From Cyanobacteria bacterium FACHB-502 (GTDB taxonomy: Bacteria > Cyanobacteriota > Cyanobacteriia > Elainellales > Elainellaceae), in contig JACJNZ010000092.1 in assembly GCA_014695325.1 (NCBI GenBank), positions 237,129-301,128 of the forward strand: a DNA stretch of 64,000 nt, given 5' to 3'. Within the stretch, counting starts at the first letter, position 1; each line of letters begins with the position of its first letter. Of this stretch, positions 10,195-18,984 are shown in pieces. The notes beneath the pieces are model-generated. The model did no database searches. It was given only the letters and a program-made list of their open reading frames with translations, and had not been told where the DNA came from. Both the position numbers and the translations under genes were made by a program.

Positions 10195-11427
10195 ATGCCT
10201 GCTGAACACTCGATCGACTCCTCCAAATCCTCTTTTTCCTGGCTCTGGCGCGGCACAAGCGAAGTTTTCCCCAATCAGCCAGACTCCACCGATCCGAACG
10301 AAAATATTACCCAGCGCATTCTGCAAGCCGATCGCCCCTTACGAATCAAATTTGGCATCGACCCGACGGGCAGCGATATCCATTTGGGGCATAGTATTGT
10401 CTTCCGCAAATTGCGATCGTTTCAGGATGCCGGACACAAAGCCGTTTTGATTATCGGCGATTTTACTGCCCGGATTGGCGATCCGACGGGAAAATCGGAA
10501 GTCCGTAAGCAGCTTACGGCGGAACAGGTAGCTCAAAACGCCCAGACCTACCTCGACCAAGTGCGCCCCATTCTCGACTTTAGCCTGGAAAAGCTGGAAA
10601 TTCGCTATAACTCCGAGTGGCTGTCCAAACTGCATTTGGACAAGATTCAGGATTTGCTGGCAACGATGACGGTAGGACAAATGCTGGCAAAAGAAGGCTT
10701 CGCCGAACGCTACGAAAAACAGACGCCGATCTACCTGCACGAGTTTCTCTATCCGCTGATGCAGGGATACGACTCGGTGGCAGTCGAAGCAGACGTGGAG
10801 CTGGGCGGAACCGATCAGAAATTTAACCTGGCGGTTGGGCGCGATTTGCAGCGTCATTTTGGGCAGCGTCCTCAGTTCGGTCTGCTGATGCCGATTTTGA
10901 TTGGTATAGACGGGGTGCAGAAAATGTCGAAATCCCTGGGCAACTATGTGGGCTTGAACGAGTCGGCGCAGGAGATGTACAACAAGCTGCAAAAGGTTGC
11001 CGATAGTCAGCTCACGAACTACTACGAGCTGCTGACGAACTTGCCGCTGGATCAGCTTCCCGAACAGCCTCGCGATCGCCAGATTAACCTTGCTCTGGAA
11101 GTCGTGACCCAATACCATGGAGCGGAAGCTGCCCAGAACGCACAACAGGCGGCGAGTGCGGTTGCGGGCGGAAACGTTGCTGAAGCGGCGAATGCAGAGG
11201 AATTTTCGATCGCCTTGATGCAGTTTCCGGTCAAGCTGTTTTACCTGCTCAGTGCAACTAAACTCTGCAGCAGCAGCTCTGAAGCCCGCCGCCAGATTCA
11301 GGGCAAAGCAGTCAAGCTCGACGGACAGCCGATCGACAATGTGGATCTGACCTTCAACCAGCCGGAGGAACTGAACGGTAAGATTTTGCAGGTCGGCAAG
11401 CGCAAGTTTGTTCGTCTGGTCGCTTAG
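10195..11427 (+). CDS. tyrS: Tyrosyl-tRNA synthetase
   Basis: A 410-residue class I aminoacyl-tRNA synthetase that charges tRNA-Tyr. The HIGH box is HLGH (residues 63-66, in [14 protein letters not shown]) and the second signature is KMSKS (243-247). A canonical KMSKS box rather than KFGKT points to the TyrZ-like bacterial branch. A C-terminal S4 RNA-binding region contains [19 protein letters not shown] chose the ATG at 10195; a TTG nine bases upstream is also in frame. It is divergent from the PBP gene and 11 bases upstream of pyrF, probably one transcript. Confidence 0.96.
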   Translation: MPAEHSIDSSKSSFSWLWRGTSEVFPNQPDSTDPNENITQRILQADRPLRIKFGIDPTGSDIHLGHSIVFRKLRSFQDAGHKAVLIIGDFTARIGDPTGKSEVRKQLTAEQVAQNAQTYLDQVRPILDFSLEKLEIRYNSEWLSKLHLDKIQDLLATMTVGQMLAKEGFAERYEKQTPIYLHEFLYPLMQGYDSVAVEADVELGGTDQKFNLAVGRDLQRHFGQRPQFGLLMPILIGIDGVQKMSKSLGNYVGLNESAQEMYNKLQKVADSQLTNYYELLTNLPLDQLPEQPRDRQINLALEVVTQYHGAEAAQNAQQAASAVAGGNVAEAANAEEFSIALMQFPVKLFYLLSATKLCSSSSEARRQIQGKAVKLDGQPIDNVDLTFNQPEELNGKILQVGKRKFVRLVA

Positions 11428-11438
11428 GGTCTGCCGCA

Positions 11439-12158
11439 ATGCTTCATCTGTCTCCTGCCGATCGCATTATTGTTCCCCTGGATGTGCCCACCGAGAAAGA
11501 GGCTCTGGCTTTGGTCGATCGCCTGCCAAAGGTCACCTTCTGGAAAGTGGGTTTGGAACTGTTTGTCAGCACGGGCGGTACAGTGCTCCAGCAGCTCAAG
11601 GCTCGACAAAAGCGCATCTTCTTGGATTTGAAGTTTCACGATATTCCAAACACGATGGCAGGAGCCTGTCGATCGGCTGCTCAATATGGCGTTGATTTGC
11701 TCACGGTTCATGCTGCTGCCGGGGAAATTGCCCTCCAGAAGGCACAACAAGCCGCGATCGCGGGAGCCGAAGCTGCTGGGTGTTCGCCGCCAAATCTGAT
11801 CGCGATTACGCTGCTGACCAGCATTACGCCACGGGCACTGGCATTCGAGCTAAAGATCCCGCTGGAGCTAAACGACTACGCGCTTCAGATGGCATTACTG
11901 GCAAAGGAAAGCGGTCTGGCGGGGGCAGTGTGTTCGCCCCAGGAGGCAAGCCAACTTCGATCGGTTTGCGGCGAAGACTTTCTGCTGGTGACCCCGGGCG
12001 TTCGTCCGACTTGGGCAGAAGCCGGGGATCAAAAACGCTCGCTCACCCCCTCAGAGGCACTGAAAGCAGGAGCAAATTATCTAGTGATTGGTCGTCCGAT
12101 TACGGCTGCCGATGATCCCGTTGCTGCTTTTGCGCGGATCTGCGAGGAATTGGGCTGA
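11439..12158 (+). CDS. pyrF: Orotidine 5'-phosphate decarboxylase
   Basis: A 239-residue single-domain enzyme that decarboxylates OMP to UMP, the last step of de novo UMP synthesis. The catalytic charged network is [12 protein letters not shown], giving Asp63, Lys65 and Asp68. The phosphate-binding loop is near TPGVRP (about 186-191) and YLVIGRPIT. Length and motifs fit the bacterial pyrF type I family. It follows tyrS by 11 bases, and the next gene starts 13 bases after its stop, so the three probably form one operon. Confidence 0.95.
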   Translation: MLHLSPADRIIVPLDVPTEKEALALVDRLPKVTFWKVGLELFVSTGGTVLQQLKARQKRIFLDLKFHDIPNTMAGACRSAAQYGVDLLTVHAAAGEIALQKAQQAAIAGAEAAGCSPPNLIAITLLTSITPRALAFELKIPLELNDYALQMALLAKESGLAGAVCSPQEASQLRSVCGEDFLLVTPGVRPTWAEAGDQKRSLTPSEALKAGANYLVIGRPITAADDPVAAFARICEELG

Positions 12159-12171
12159 ATTGATCAAGGAA

Positions 12172-12819
12172 ATGAACGCAGACAACCGAATGCTGAAGCG
12201 ATCGGGCTGGATTACTAAAGTGGTAGGGGCGCTCGTGGGTTTGAGCAATGGAGTGCTTCAGTCCCCGATCGCGCTGGCTGCATCACGTCCACTTATGGCG
12301 ATCGATCAAAGTGACGTGAGCGAAAGAATTGCAGCTTCCAGTTATATTCGTCCTCGTGCTACCTGCCCTACCCGCTTATCAGAACTCATTTCCCCAATGC
12401 TGCGGGATTTGCCCGGCTATGCCAATCGTGTCAGTCAACGGGCTGCCCTATCAGACGATCCAGCGGATAGTGCGACCTATGTGCTGCTTGCGGGTCGCGC
12501 TGAGTATGAGCCGTTGACTCAGGGACCGGGAGAATATTTGCCCGCGACCGAGAGCGACCTGCCACAGGTATTTTTCACGACGCTAGAACGACTGTACATT
12601 CACGATCGCCCCGTCAACCTGCAAGTCTTCCACTGGCTATTTCTCACGCAGACGCGGGTGGGCTGGCGATTAGTTCTAATGCAGTCTGCGATTGGTCATG
12701 CGCCTGATCCGGTAAACCCCGAACCTCCTACGCCGCCTCAAGATAGCAGTCAGGGGGTGATTGCTCAGGCAATTCGGCTATGGTTGAGGGATTGTGAAGC
12801 CGGAAGCGTTTATCCCTAG
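12172..12819 (+). CDS. Hypothetical exported protein
   Basis: 215 residues from the ATG at 12172, which has AAGGAA directly upstream; the open frame runs further back into pyrF but without such a site. The N-terminus MNADNRMLKRSGWITKVVGA, followed by a hydrophobic stretch to ALAASRP, looks like a signal peptide. The mature part has two cysteines (in ATCPTRLSEL and LRDCEAG) and the conserved-looking segment LYIHDRPVNLQVFHWLFLTQ. I do not recognise its function. It sits directly behind pyrF. Confidence 0.6.
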   Translation: MNADNRMLKRSGWITKVVGALVGLSNGVLQSPIALAASRPLMAIDQSDVSERIAASSYIRPRATCPTRLSELISPMLRDLPGYANRVSQRAALSDDPADSATYVLLAGRAEYEPLTQGPGEYLPATESDLPQVFFTTLERLYIHDRPVNLQVFHWLFLTQTRVGWRLVLMQSAIGHAPDPVNPEPPTPPQDSSQGVIAQAIRLWLRDCEAGSVYP

Positions 12820-12849
12820 AAGGGAGTATTGAATCAGCGACAAAGCAAA

Positions 12850-12894
12850 CCCCGATCGCGTTAGTGTGGCTTAAAACCACTTCAGCGATCGGGG
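12850..12894. terminator. Inverted repeat between convergent genes
   Basis: CCCCGATCGC (12850-12859) pairs perfectly with GCGATCGGGG (12885-12894), with an inner stem GTGG/CCAC. It lies between two converging genes and could end both transcripts. There is no strong T run on either side, so a Rho-independent terminator is not proven; the arms are HIP1-like words. Confidence 0.45.
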
Positions 12895-12916
12895 CAACAG
12901 TGAGGCGCACCTAGCG

Positions 12917-12963
12917 TTTTTACTCAGTGATAGTTTTACTCAGTAACAATTTTACTCAGGGAC
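12917..12963. repeat. Three tandem copies of a 16-base repeat
   Basis: The unit TTTTACTCAG followed by TGATAG, TAACAA or GGACAA occurs three times in a row, and the last copy includes the stop codon of the leftward 109-aa gene. This looks like recent slippage or local duplication at the 3' end of that gene. Confidence 0.7.
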
Positions 12964-13281
12964 AATCTCGGAAGGATTGTTAAACACGATCGCAAAATTA
13001 TCGCGTTTTGCCTGGCTCAGCAGCCGCAAATGTGCCTCGGCATCGGGACGACGACGGAAGCGAGCCACCGTCATCGGAGCTTGCTCCGACAGGCGTACCA
13101 CGCACCAGGGATTAAGGCGATCGCGGTAGGCAGAAGACTGAATTGGGGTGGCTTCAACGCTTGCAGCTTCAATCACAGTCGCAGGTGCAGCAGGGGCTAG
13201 AGGAGAAGTTACAGCAGGAACCGTGGCAGAAGAAAGGGTCGCAGCAGAATCAGCCGCCACGGGCGTTTCGGTGGGTGTCAT
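12952..13281 (-). CDS. Small hypothetical protein, Ala/Pro-rich N-terminus
   Basis: 109 residues. The first half is low-complexity (Ala, Pro, Thr, Val, Ser) and probably disordered. The second half, RDRLNPWCVVRLSEQAPMTV followed by ARFRRRPDAEAHLRLLSQ, looks like a small folded domain with one cysteine. I do not recognise the family. Its 3' end carries a short tandem repeat. It stands alone, convergent with the gene at 12172-12819. Confidence 0.55.
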   Translation of the reverse strand: MTPTETPVAADSAATLSSATVPAVTSPLAPAAPATVIEAASVEATPIQSSAYRDRLNPWCVVRLSEQAPMTVARFRRRPDAEAHLRLLSQAKRDNFAIVFNNPSEIVPE

Positions 13282-13757
13282 AAAATCACATCCTGATTAT
13301 GGAAAATACTGTGCTGTCGCGCTCCTAACGGCTCAGTTAGCAGGGCGATTCATCAAGAGCAAAATAGATTAAAGGCTACGATTGTAGTCCCTGTCAAGTC
13401 GCAGTTAAGTCATGGGGCGAGTCCGGCTCAAAACTAGAGAATAGATGCATTTCAAGGTTGGACGCTCAGGAAATGTTCTGATTGCCCAGAAGGAAAAACG
13501 GCTTCGCATCGCTAAGCATTCCCGATGCCACCATCAACCAATGCCAGTATCAAACAGTACGCCTAAGCAAACCGCTGAGCGATCGTAGATTCTACTGCGC
13601 TGCAAAAGCTGGCTCAGAGTTTTGGTGTGCTTCTTTTGGTGTGCTTATTAAGCGTTAGTGGAAGTCCCGGAAGCGAAAATGGCTCCCTAATTTGCTCCCT
13701 GATTTGGCTATCGTTCCCGCAGGCTGCCTTACTCTATCAGGTTTCCTGGCGATCGGA
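13282..13757. other. Intergenic region
   Basis: 476 bases without a supported gene. A direct repeat, TTTTGGTGTGCTT, occurs twice around 13620-13647, and CTCCCTAATTTG/CTCCCTGATTTG near 13682-13706. The promoter of the leftward 109-aa gene should be at its left end. Nothing else seen. Confidence 0.4.
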
Positions 13758-14471
13758 TTAACTCATTTCCTGTCGAATTTCGTCGAGCTTCGATCGCACG
13801 GTTTGAATATCTTGCCAGGTAAGCCACTTGGGGCTGCCCTTATCCCGGGAAGGGTTTCGCAGCAGGTACGCCGGATGCAGCATGGGCATACAGAGCCGAT
13901 TGTCCCACTCAATCCACTGCCCGCGAATCTTGGTAATGCCGCGCTTGTCGCCCGTTATCCCCCGCACTGATGCCGCCCCCAACAGCAGAATAATCTTGGG
14001 GTCGATCATGCGAATCTGCTCCATCAAATACGGACGGCAGGCATCCATTTCCTGCACGGTTGGAGTTCGGTTGTCGGGAGGACGGCACTTGACGATATTG
14101 CTGACAAAGTAGTCGTCTTCAGTGATCTGCACCGATGCCAGAATTTTGTCCAGGAGCTGTCCTGCTTTTCCTACAAACGCCAGTCCGGTTTCATCCTCGG
14201 TTTGCCCCGGACCTTCTCCCACAATCAGGATCGGAGCCTTATCATTGCCTCGCCCCACGACTGCATGAGTTCGATTTTTGCCCAGTTCGCAGCGATGACA
14301 ACGATTGCAGTGCTCTGAGATCTGCTCCATTGAGCGATAGATCCCAGATGGAATCGGAACTTTGACATCGGTGGGAATTAGATCAGGGTTAAAGTTAGCA
14401 GCCGGAGCCGAATCTGCGGCAGGAGCCATTCCCGCCAGGTTAAACAGATCCATTTGATCATCACTAGCCAT
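13758..14471 (-). CDS. Family 4 uracil-DNA glycosylase (iron-sulfur type)
   Basis: A 237-residue glycosylase that removes uracil from DNA, the first step of base excision repair. Motif A is ILIVGEGPGQTEDETG (about residues 81-96) and motif B is MLHPAYLLRNPS. Cys58, Cys61, Cys129 and Cys145 have the spacing expected for the four [4Fe-4S] ligands of this family. Family members usually read GEAPG, so GEGPG is a minor variation. The first 40 residues are an extra, probably flexible tail. Confidence 0.9.
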   Translation of the reverse strand: MASDDQMDLFNLAGMAPAADSAPAANFNPDLIPTDVKVPIPSGIYRSMEQISEHCNRCHRCELGKNRTHAVVGRGNDKAPILIVGEGPGQTEDETGLAFVGKAGQLLDKILASVQITEDDYFVSNIVKCRPPDNRTPTVQEMDACRPYLMEQIRMIDPKIILLLGAASVRGITGDKRGITKIRGQWIEWDNRLCMPMLHPAYLLRNPSRDKGSPKWLTWQDIQTVRSKLDEIRQEMS

Positions 14472-14648
14472 GAGTCTTGCGTGGGGGTGCGCTCAGTCGG
14501 ATAAGAATTTCTCTTTGCAAAGACTGTATCTTAAGGCATCTAAGGGCGATCGTCCAACTGCCAAAGGGGGAATTGGGAGGGGATGGCTGGAGATTGGCAG
14601 ATAACGAGGGGGGAAATTTGGGAATACAAGGTTGCAAAGTTAGCCAAC

Positions 14649-14680
14649 AAAAAACCGACAGTCCAAAAAGAAGCTGTCGG
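14649..14680 (-). terminator. Rho-independent terminator, leftward
   Basis: On the minus strand CCGACAG, a 12-base loop and CTGTCGG are followed by six T residues (plus-strand A run at 14649-14654). No protein gene ends close upstream: the nearest leftward gene ends at 15049, about 370 bases away. It therefore may end a small RNA. Confidence 0.75.
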
Positions 14681-14835
14681 CAAGTCGTGTGTTCCCTGTT
14701 GATGACTCGGCTAGAGTTGAGTCTTCTACAGTATGCAGTTCTACAAGCGCGGGTAACAGGATCGTAATCATCCTTTGGTGTGATCTTCGTCACCGCGCGA
14801 TCACCTTGTCTTCGGAGTGCAGTGAGGTTTCCATT
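14649..14835 (-). ncRNA. Candidate structured small RNA
   Basis: Reading the minus strand toward the terminator, a stem GGTGATC/GATCACACC (plus 14777-14805, one bulge) and a stem GACTC/GAGTC (plus 14704-14723) precede the terminator. The region lacks a credible protein frame. The 5' end is a guess, and I could not match it to 6S, tmRNA, SRP, RNase P or Yfr1. It could also be the long 3' tail of the DUF1499 transcript. Confidence 0.35.
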
Positions 14836-14948
14836 AGAAAGGGCTTTGCCTAGAGCAGGTAGTCCTTCTTGAAGCAGAAGACAAGTAGGGCAAACGTGGG
14901 AAAATAAGGCAAATCCAAGGCAGCACGTTAACGGGCAGGAATAACCTG

Positions 14949-15056
14949 ATGAAAGATAAAAATTACTCCTGGAAAGGCAGTCCGAATGCGGGGCGAGTAT
15001 TGACGATTCTGGCGCTGGTCGCAGCCGCGGTGCTGGTACTTGCTGGATTTAGCTAG
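14949..15056 (+). CDS. 35-aa single-helix membrane protein
   Basis: A short frame with ATG at 14949 and TAG at 15054-15056. It begins MKDKNYSWKGSPNAGR, then continues as one hydrophobic helix (about residues 17-34) and ends GFS. A purine-rich CAGGAA lies about 7-12 bases upstream of the start. The basic N-terminus and single helix resemble small thylakoid proteins, but I do not recognise it. Its last eight bases overlap the 3' end of the convergent DUF1499 gene. Confidence 0.45.
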   Translation: MKDKNYSWKGSPNAGRVLTILALVAAAVLVLAGFS

Positions 15057-15639
15057 GAGAATTCGCTTCTAGCTGTGCAAACTTCGCCCGGATCGTTTCA
15101 ATGCGCTTGCGATTAACGCCCAGGTCAGACTCGCCCAGACGAGAAGCAGAGCGCACATTAATCACCCTTGCTGCTGGGTCGATCGCAAATTCGACGTCAT
15201 CCACAAAGCCCATCAGGGCACTGGTAAACTCAGCGTAAAGATAGCCGGGTGAATCAGCGATGATTTCGGTGCGATCGAGGGCTTGAATCACGTTCTTCAG
15301 CGTTGCCATTGCTTGGCTGGGGTTAGAGCGAACGGCGATCGGCTGAATAAAATGCTCCTGATCGGTGGGAGTAGTCTGGCTGTTAACGCAGTTTGGCGTG
15401 GCAGGGCAGGGGGCGAATTTACCCGATGCAGCGCCTAAGTGGTCGGGACGCTGACCAGAAAAGTGAAAGAGCGGTTTTCCTGCCATTGCAATTTCATCTG
15501 GAAACAGTGTTGAGGCGATCGCAGGCGAAGACAGAGGAACCGGAAACAAGGTTTGAGCAGTCACATTTGCAGCGGCTCCTAACCAAAGCATCAGGGTCAG
15601 GAAAACGGCAAAGCAGAGAGACAATCCCGACGTAAGCAT
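15049..15639 (-). CDS. DUF1499 family exported protein
   Basis: 196 residues: a signal peptide (about 1-29), a linker, then a DUF1499 domain from about residue 75. Diagnostic segments are CPATPNCVNSQT, YLYAEFTSALMGFVDDVEF and INVRSASRLGESDLGVNRKR. The biochemical function of the family is unknown. The TSALMGFVDDVEF motif is well kept, so the fold is probably intact. Confidence 0.88.
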   Translation of the reverse strand: MLTSGLSLCFAVFLTLMLWLGAAANVTAQTLFPVPLSSPAIASTLFPDEIAMAGKPLFHFSGQRPDHLGAASGKFAPCPATPNCVNSQTTPTDQEHFIQPIAVRSNPSQAMATLKNVIQALDRTEIIADSPGYLYAEFTSALMGFVDDVEFAIDPAARVINVRSASRLGESDLGVNRKRIETIRAKFAQLEANSPS

Positions 15640-15731
15640 GAGAAAAAGTAAGCGAAAAGAACATTGGAAAGGCTCTCACTAACTTACTACTTGCGATCAT
15701 TCAATGGCATCTGATTGGGCAAAAGCTTAGT

Positions 15732-16106
15732 TTATTGCAAAGATTCGTGCAAAATTAGCCGATTTCCGGCGGGGTCATAGGCATAAATTTCGCGCCCGTG
15801 GGAAGCAGTGGTGATCGTTCCGGGGGGTGGATATCCGATTGCGGTGAGTCGATCGATCGCCACTTCAAGCTGCGGCACTTCAAAACAAAGGCTCATACTG
15901 CCGCTGGATAGCGATTCAAATTCGGATTGGTGATTGGTTTTGGGCTGAAAAATACCAAGCCGCAGTCCGGCAAGCTGAAACTCGGCATAAACGCCCGGAA
16001 GCTCTAAGTCAGGAGGCTGTCCAAGCAGATTTTGATAGAAGGGGACAAGCCGGCCATCGCGATCGGCAAGGGCAACAAAAACGGTGTGGTACTGCAAGGA
16101 CAGCAT
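15732..16106 (-). CDS. VOC (glyoxalase-like) family protein
   Basis: A 124-residue single vicinal-oxygen-chelate domain. It starts MLSLQYHTVFVALADRDGRL and ends IYAYDPAGNRLILHESLQ, the classic last strands of the fold. Candidate metal ligands are an early His (about residue 7) and the Glu near the C-terminus (HES). The family includes glyoxalases, dioxygenases and resistance proteins; the substrate cannot be told here. Confidence 0.82.
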   Translation of the reverse strand: MLSLQYHTVFVALADRDGRLVPFYQNLLGQPPDLELPGVYAEFQLAGLRLGIFQPKTNHQSEFESLSSGSMSLCFEVPQLEVAIDRLTAIGYPPPGTITTASHGREIYAYDPAGNRLILHESLQ

Positions 16107-16314
16107 TCGCTAAAGAAAAAGAACCAGAATAAATATCTTAGGCTTAATAAATATAACGATGGCATGACATTCTGATACCTGCTTTTGCAATACAGTAGGG
16201 TGGATTGAATTACAGTGGAAAAGACCCGATCGCAAGTCGATGACCCGGTAGGGGAAACTGGCAACGCGCATCGCGGCGATTAATCTTCAGAGTTTTGTGA
16301 GTCTTGGGGTAAGC

Positions 16315-17481
16315 ATGAAACTGGCAGCACGGATTGGGGATGTCACACCATCGCTGACGTTAGCGATCGATACCAAAGCAAAGGCAATGAAGCGGGAAGG
16401 CATCGACGTGCTGAGCTTCAGCGTAGGCGAACCCGATTTTGATACTCCAGCGCATATTCGAGCCGCCGCAGAAGCCGCGTTAAAGCAAGGTAAAACCCGC
16501 TATGGGGCAGTGGCAGGCGAACCGAGACTCAGAGAAGCGATCGCTCACAAGCTTCAGAAAGATAATGCCTTGCCCTATCAGCCGGAAAATATCGTCGTGA
16601 CGAATGGCGGCAAGCACTCGCTGTTTAACCTGCTGATGACGCTGATCGAACCGGGCGACGAGGTGATCATTCCTGCGCCTTACTGGGTCAGCTACCCCGA
16701 AATGGTGAAGCTAGCAGGCGGCACACCCGTGATCGTCTCCACCACGGTCGAAGGCGGCTTTAAGATCTCGCCAGAGCAGCTTCAGCAGGCAATCACGCCG
16801 CGCACCCGGATGTTTATCCTCAACTCGCCGTCTAACCCGACCGGAATGGTGTACGCTCCGGCAGAAGTGCGGGCGCTGGCGGCGATCGTGGCTCAGCATG
16901 ATATTTGGGTGGTATCCGATGAAATCTACGAAAAGATTCTATACGACGGAGCGGAGCATCTCAGCATTGGCGCGGTGAGTCCCGAACTGTTTGAAAAAAC
17001 GATCGTCAGCAGCGGCTTTGCCAAAACCTATGCGATGACTGGATGGCGAATTGGCTTTCTGGCAGCTCCCCTGCCGATCGTCAAAGCGGTTTCCACGCTC
17101 CAGGGACACAGCACTTCAAACGTTTGCACCTTTGCTCAGTATGGGGCGATCGCGGCTTACGAAGGTTCCCAGGACTGTGTGACCGAAATGGTGAATGCTT
17201 TTGCAGAGCGGCGCAAGGTGGTTTTAGATTATGTCAATGCCATTCCTGGCTTTACCTGTCCGCCGCCCAACGGAGCATTTTATGTGTTTCCCAACATTGG
17301 CAAGCTGGGAGTGAAGTCGCTCGATTTCTGCGATGCGCTGCTAGAGAAAAAGCAGGTTGCTGCCGTGCCGGGAATTGCCTTTGGCGCAGATGACTGTATT
17401 CGCCTTTCTTATGCCGCCAGCCTGGATGCCATTCATGAGGGAATGCAGCGTCTCACCGATTTTGTGAATTCGCTGCTGTAG
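16315..17481 (+). CDS. aspC: Aspartate/aromatic aminotransferase, class I
   Basis: A 388-residue PLP enzyme of the class I/II fold, most like the I-gamma aspartate aminotransferases. Motifs: [11 protein letters not shown] (35-45), SNPTG (173-177), DEIYEKI from Asp202 (the pyridine-nitrogen Asp), and [15 protein letters not shown] with the PLP lysine at 237. It would exchange amino groups between aspartate and 2-oxoglutarate; closely related enzymes also take prephenate, so substrate range is not certain. I chose the ATG at 16315 with GGGG upstream; a GTG 18 bases earlier is in frame. Confidence 0.92.
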   Translation: MKLAARIGDVTPSLTLAIDTKAKAMKREGIDVLSFSVGEPDFDTPAHIRAAAEAALKQGKTRYGAVAGEPRLREAIAHKLQKDNALPYQPENIVVTNGGKHSLFNLLMTLIEPGDEVIIPAPYWVSYPEMVKLAGGTPVIVSTTVEGGFKISPEQLQQAITPRTRMFILNSPSNPTGMVYAPAEVRALAAIVAQHDIWVVSDEIYEKILYDGAEHLSIGAVSPELFEKTIVSSGFAKTYAMTGWRIGFLAAPLPIVKAVSTLQGHSTSNVCTFAQYGAIAAYEGSQDCVTEMVNAFAERRKVVLDYVNAIPGFTCPPPNGAFYVFPNIGKLGVKSLDFCDALLEKKQVAAVPGIAFGADDCIRLSYAASLDAIHEGMQRLTDFVNSLL

Positions 17482-17489
17482 CTGATGTC

Positions 17490-18035
17490 CTACGCCTGCG
17501 ATCGATAAAAGCTCACTGCCGTATTGCCGTAGACTTTTTGCCGGTCGCGCACCAGTGTGCCGATCGCTTCTGGCATTGCCCGGCTGGGATTGTGTTCGGC
17601 AGCTAGCTCTCCTGCTGGAGCAAGCAGATCATGCTGGTCGATCGCTTGCAGCACGGGCTCATACAAATTGCCGTCATAGGGCGGGTCAAAATAGATGCGA
17701 TCGAACTGCTGTCCCTTGAGGGTGAGCAATCGCTGCACCACGTCGCCTTGGAGTAACTGAAAGGTCTGATCGGGTTTGGCGACCTGCTGCCAGTTTTGCC
17801 GAATCACCGTGCAAGCCCGACTCGACTGCTCAATGCCCACAACCGACGATGCACCGCGACAAAGAGCTTCTGCTGCCATTGCCCCACTGCCAGAGCAAAG
17901 ATCCAGCCAGCGACAGCCTACGATCGTGCCCTGCCAGATGTTAAATACTGCCTCTCGCACCCGTGCCGGAGTCGGACGAGTTGCCTGTCCCGGTAAGGTT
18001 TTGAGGAGACGATTGCCGTAGATCCGAAGCGACAT
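17490..18035 (-). CDS. rsmD: 16S rRNA (guanine966-N2)-methyltransferase
   Basis: A 181-residue Rossmann-fold SAM-dependent methyltransferase that modifies G966 of 16S rRNA in the small subunit. It starts MSLRIYGNRLLKTLPG and carries RPTPARVREAVFNIW. The SAM loop is LDLCSGSGA (44-52) and the catalytic motif is FDPPY (116-120). It lies 5 bases downstream of hisH, so the two are probably cotranscribed. Confidence 0.93.
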   Translation of the reverse strand: MSLRIYGNRLLKTLPGQATRPTPARVREAVFNIWQGTIVGCRWLDLCSGSGAMAAEALCRGASSVVGIEQSSRACTVIRQNWQQVAKPDQTFQLLQGDVVQRLLTLKGQQFDRIYFDPPYDGNLYEPVLQAIDQHDLLAPAGELAAEHNPSRAMPEAIGTLVRDRQKVYGNTAVSFYRSQA

Positions 18036-18040
18036 GAACG

Positions 18041-18715
18041 CTAGCGAGAAACTGCTCCCACAGGCTGCTGCTGTTTCACAAAAGCAACAAAGTTCGAGAG
18101 AATTTGCAGCCCGGCAGAAGAGGATTTTTCTGGGTGGAACTGAACTGCCATCAAGTTTTGCTGGGCAATGGCTGCCGTCACCGTTTGGCTGCCGTGGGTA
18201 ATGGTGGCTGCTGTGACAGAAGGATCGATTCCCTCAGAAAGGGAAGTGCTTCGCACTGGGTCAGCATAAAAAGAGTGAACGAAATACACCCAGGAATTCG
18301 GCAAATCTTTCCAGAGCGGCGACTGCGGCTGCGTCAACTGAAGCTGATTCCAGCCCATGTGGGGAATCGTCAGCCCGGGTTCTGGCTGAAATCGACGCAC
18401 TACGCCGCGCACTGCGCCAATCCCCGGTTCTCGCCCTTCTTCACTGCCTTCCAGCAGAATTTGCAGCCCCAGACAAATTCCCAAAAATGGCTTGCCGCTG
18501 GCAATGATGTCGCGAATGGGTTGGATCAGGTCACGCGATCGAAGATGCTGAATGGCTGGATCAAACGCACCCACACCCGGCAGCACCACCCCATCTGCCC
18601 GCTCCAGGTCTTTCACTGAGTCTGTGATCAGGGGCGTTGCGCCTGCTCGCTCTAAGCCTTTGCAGGCAGAGTGCAGGTTGCCCATGTCGTAATCCACCAC
18701 AGCGATGATCGTCAT
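18041..18715 (-). CDS. hisH: Imidazole glycerol phosphate synthase, glutaminase subunit
   Basis: A 224-residue class I glutamine amidotransferase. It supplies ammonia to HisF for making imidazole glycerol phosphate and AICAR in histidine synthesis. The nucleophile is Cys81 in LGICLGLQ, with His194 and Glu196 in QFHPEKS completing the triad. The start MTIIAVVDYDMGNLHSACKG is typical. rsmD follows on the same strand. The histidine genes are otherwise not clustered here. Confidence 0.95.
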   Translation of the reverse strand: MTIIAVVDYDMGNLHSACKGLERAGATPLITDSVKDLERADGVVLPGVGAFDPAIQHLRSRDLIQPIRDIIASGKPFLGICLGLQILLEGSEEGREPGIGAVRGVVRRFQPEPGLTIPHMGWNQLQLTQPQSPLWKDLPNSWVYFVHSFYADPVRSTSLSEGIDPSVTAATITHGSQTVTAAIAQQNLMAVQFHPEKSSSAGLQILSNFVAFVKQQQPVGAVSR

Positions 18716-18750
18716 TGATCGTTCTCCATTGGGATGTTTTTAGTTATAGC

Positions 18751-18815
18751 AGGGAATGGGGGTGAGGGGTGGGAGATGAGGGGGGATGGGGAGATGAGGG
18801 GATGGGAGATGAGGT
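18751..18815. repeat. G-rich simple repeat
   Basis: The plus strand is a near-pure purine run built from variants of GGGAGATGAGGGG, repeated about four times. It lies upstream of hisH and looks like the G-rich low-complexity DNA seen in other cyanobacterial intergenic regions. G-quadruplex formation is possible but untested. Confidence 0.6.
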
Positions 18816-18984
18816 AGGATTTGTTGTGCGGGTTTGAGGATGTTCTGGGGGATTTTGAGCGTGAGGGCGGTTTGGTTTCACCAGGATTGGGGTCACGGAG
18901 GTGGTTTGAGTCAGGATTATTACTCTTTCAAACATCCGCTTTGGCTAGCTTCTGGTGATTTTTGAATAAGCGGTGCGAATTGCG

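Larger units (their letters stand above)
14472..14948. other. Intergenic region with structured RNA candidate
   Basis: 477 bases between the uracil-DNA glycosylase start and a small membrane ORF. A leftward frame (14464-14793) runs through a strong leftward terminator hairpin, so I do not accept it as a gene. Several hairpins upstream of that terminator suggest a small RNA, listed separately. Confidence 0.5.

Noticed and set aside
10339..11439. 366-codon open frame antisense to tyrS
   Set aside because: It lies fully inside tyrS, which has all synthetase motifs. Long antisense frames are common opposite GC-rich genes; the translation matches no family I know.
14464..14793. 109-codon leftward frame upstream of the uracil-DNA glycosylase gene
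   Set aside because: It runs through a strong leftward Rho-independent terminator and has no recognisable sequence.
18751..18815. Possible CRISPR or satellite in the G-rich tract
   Set aside because: Units are short and irregular with no spacers; it is simple-sequence DNA.
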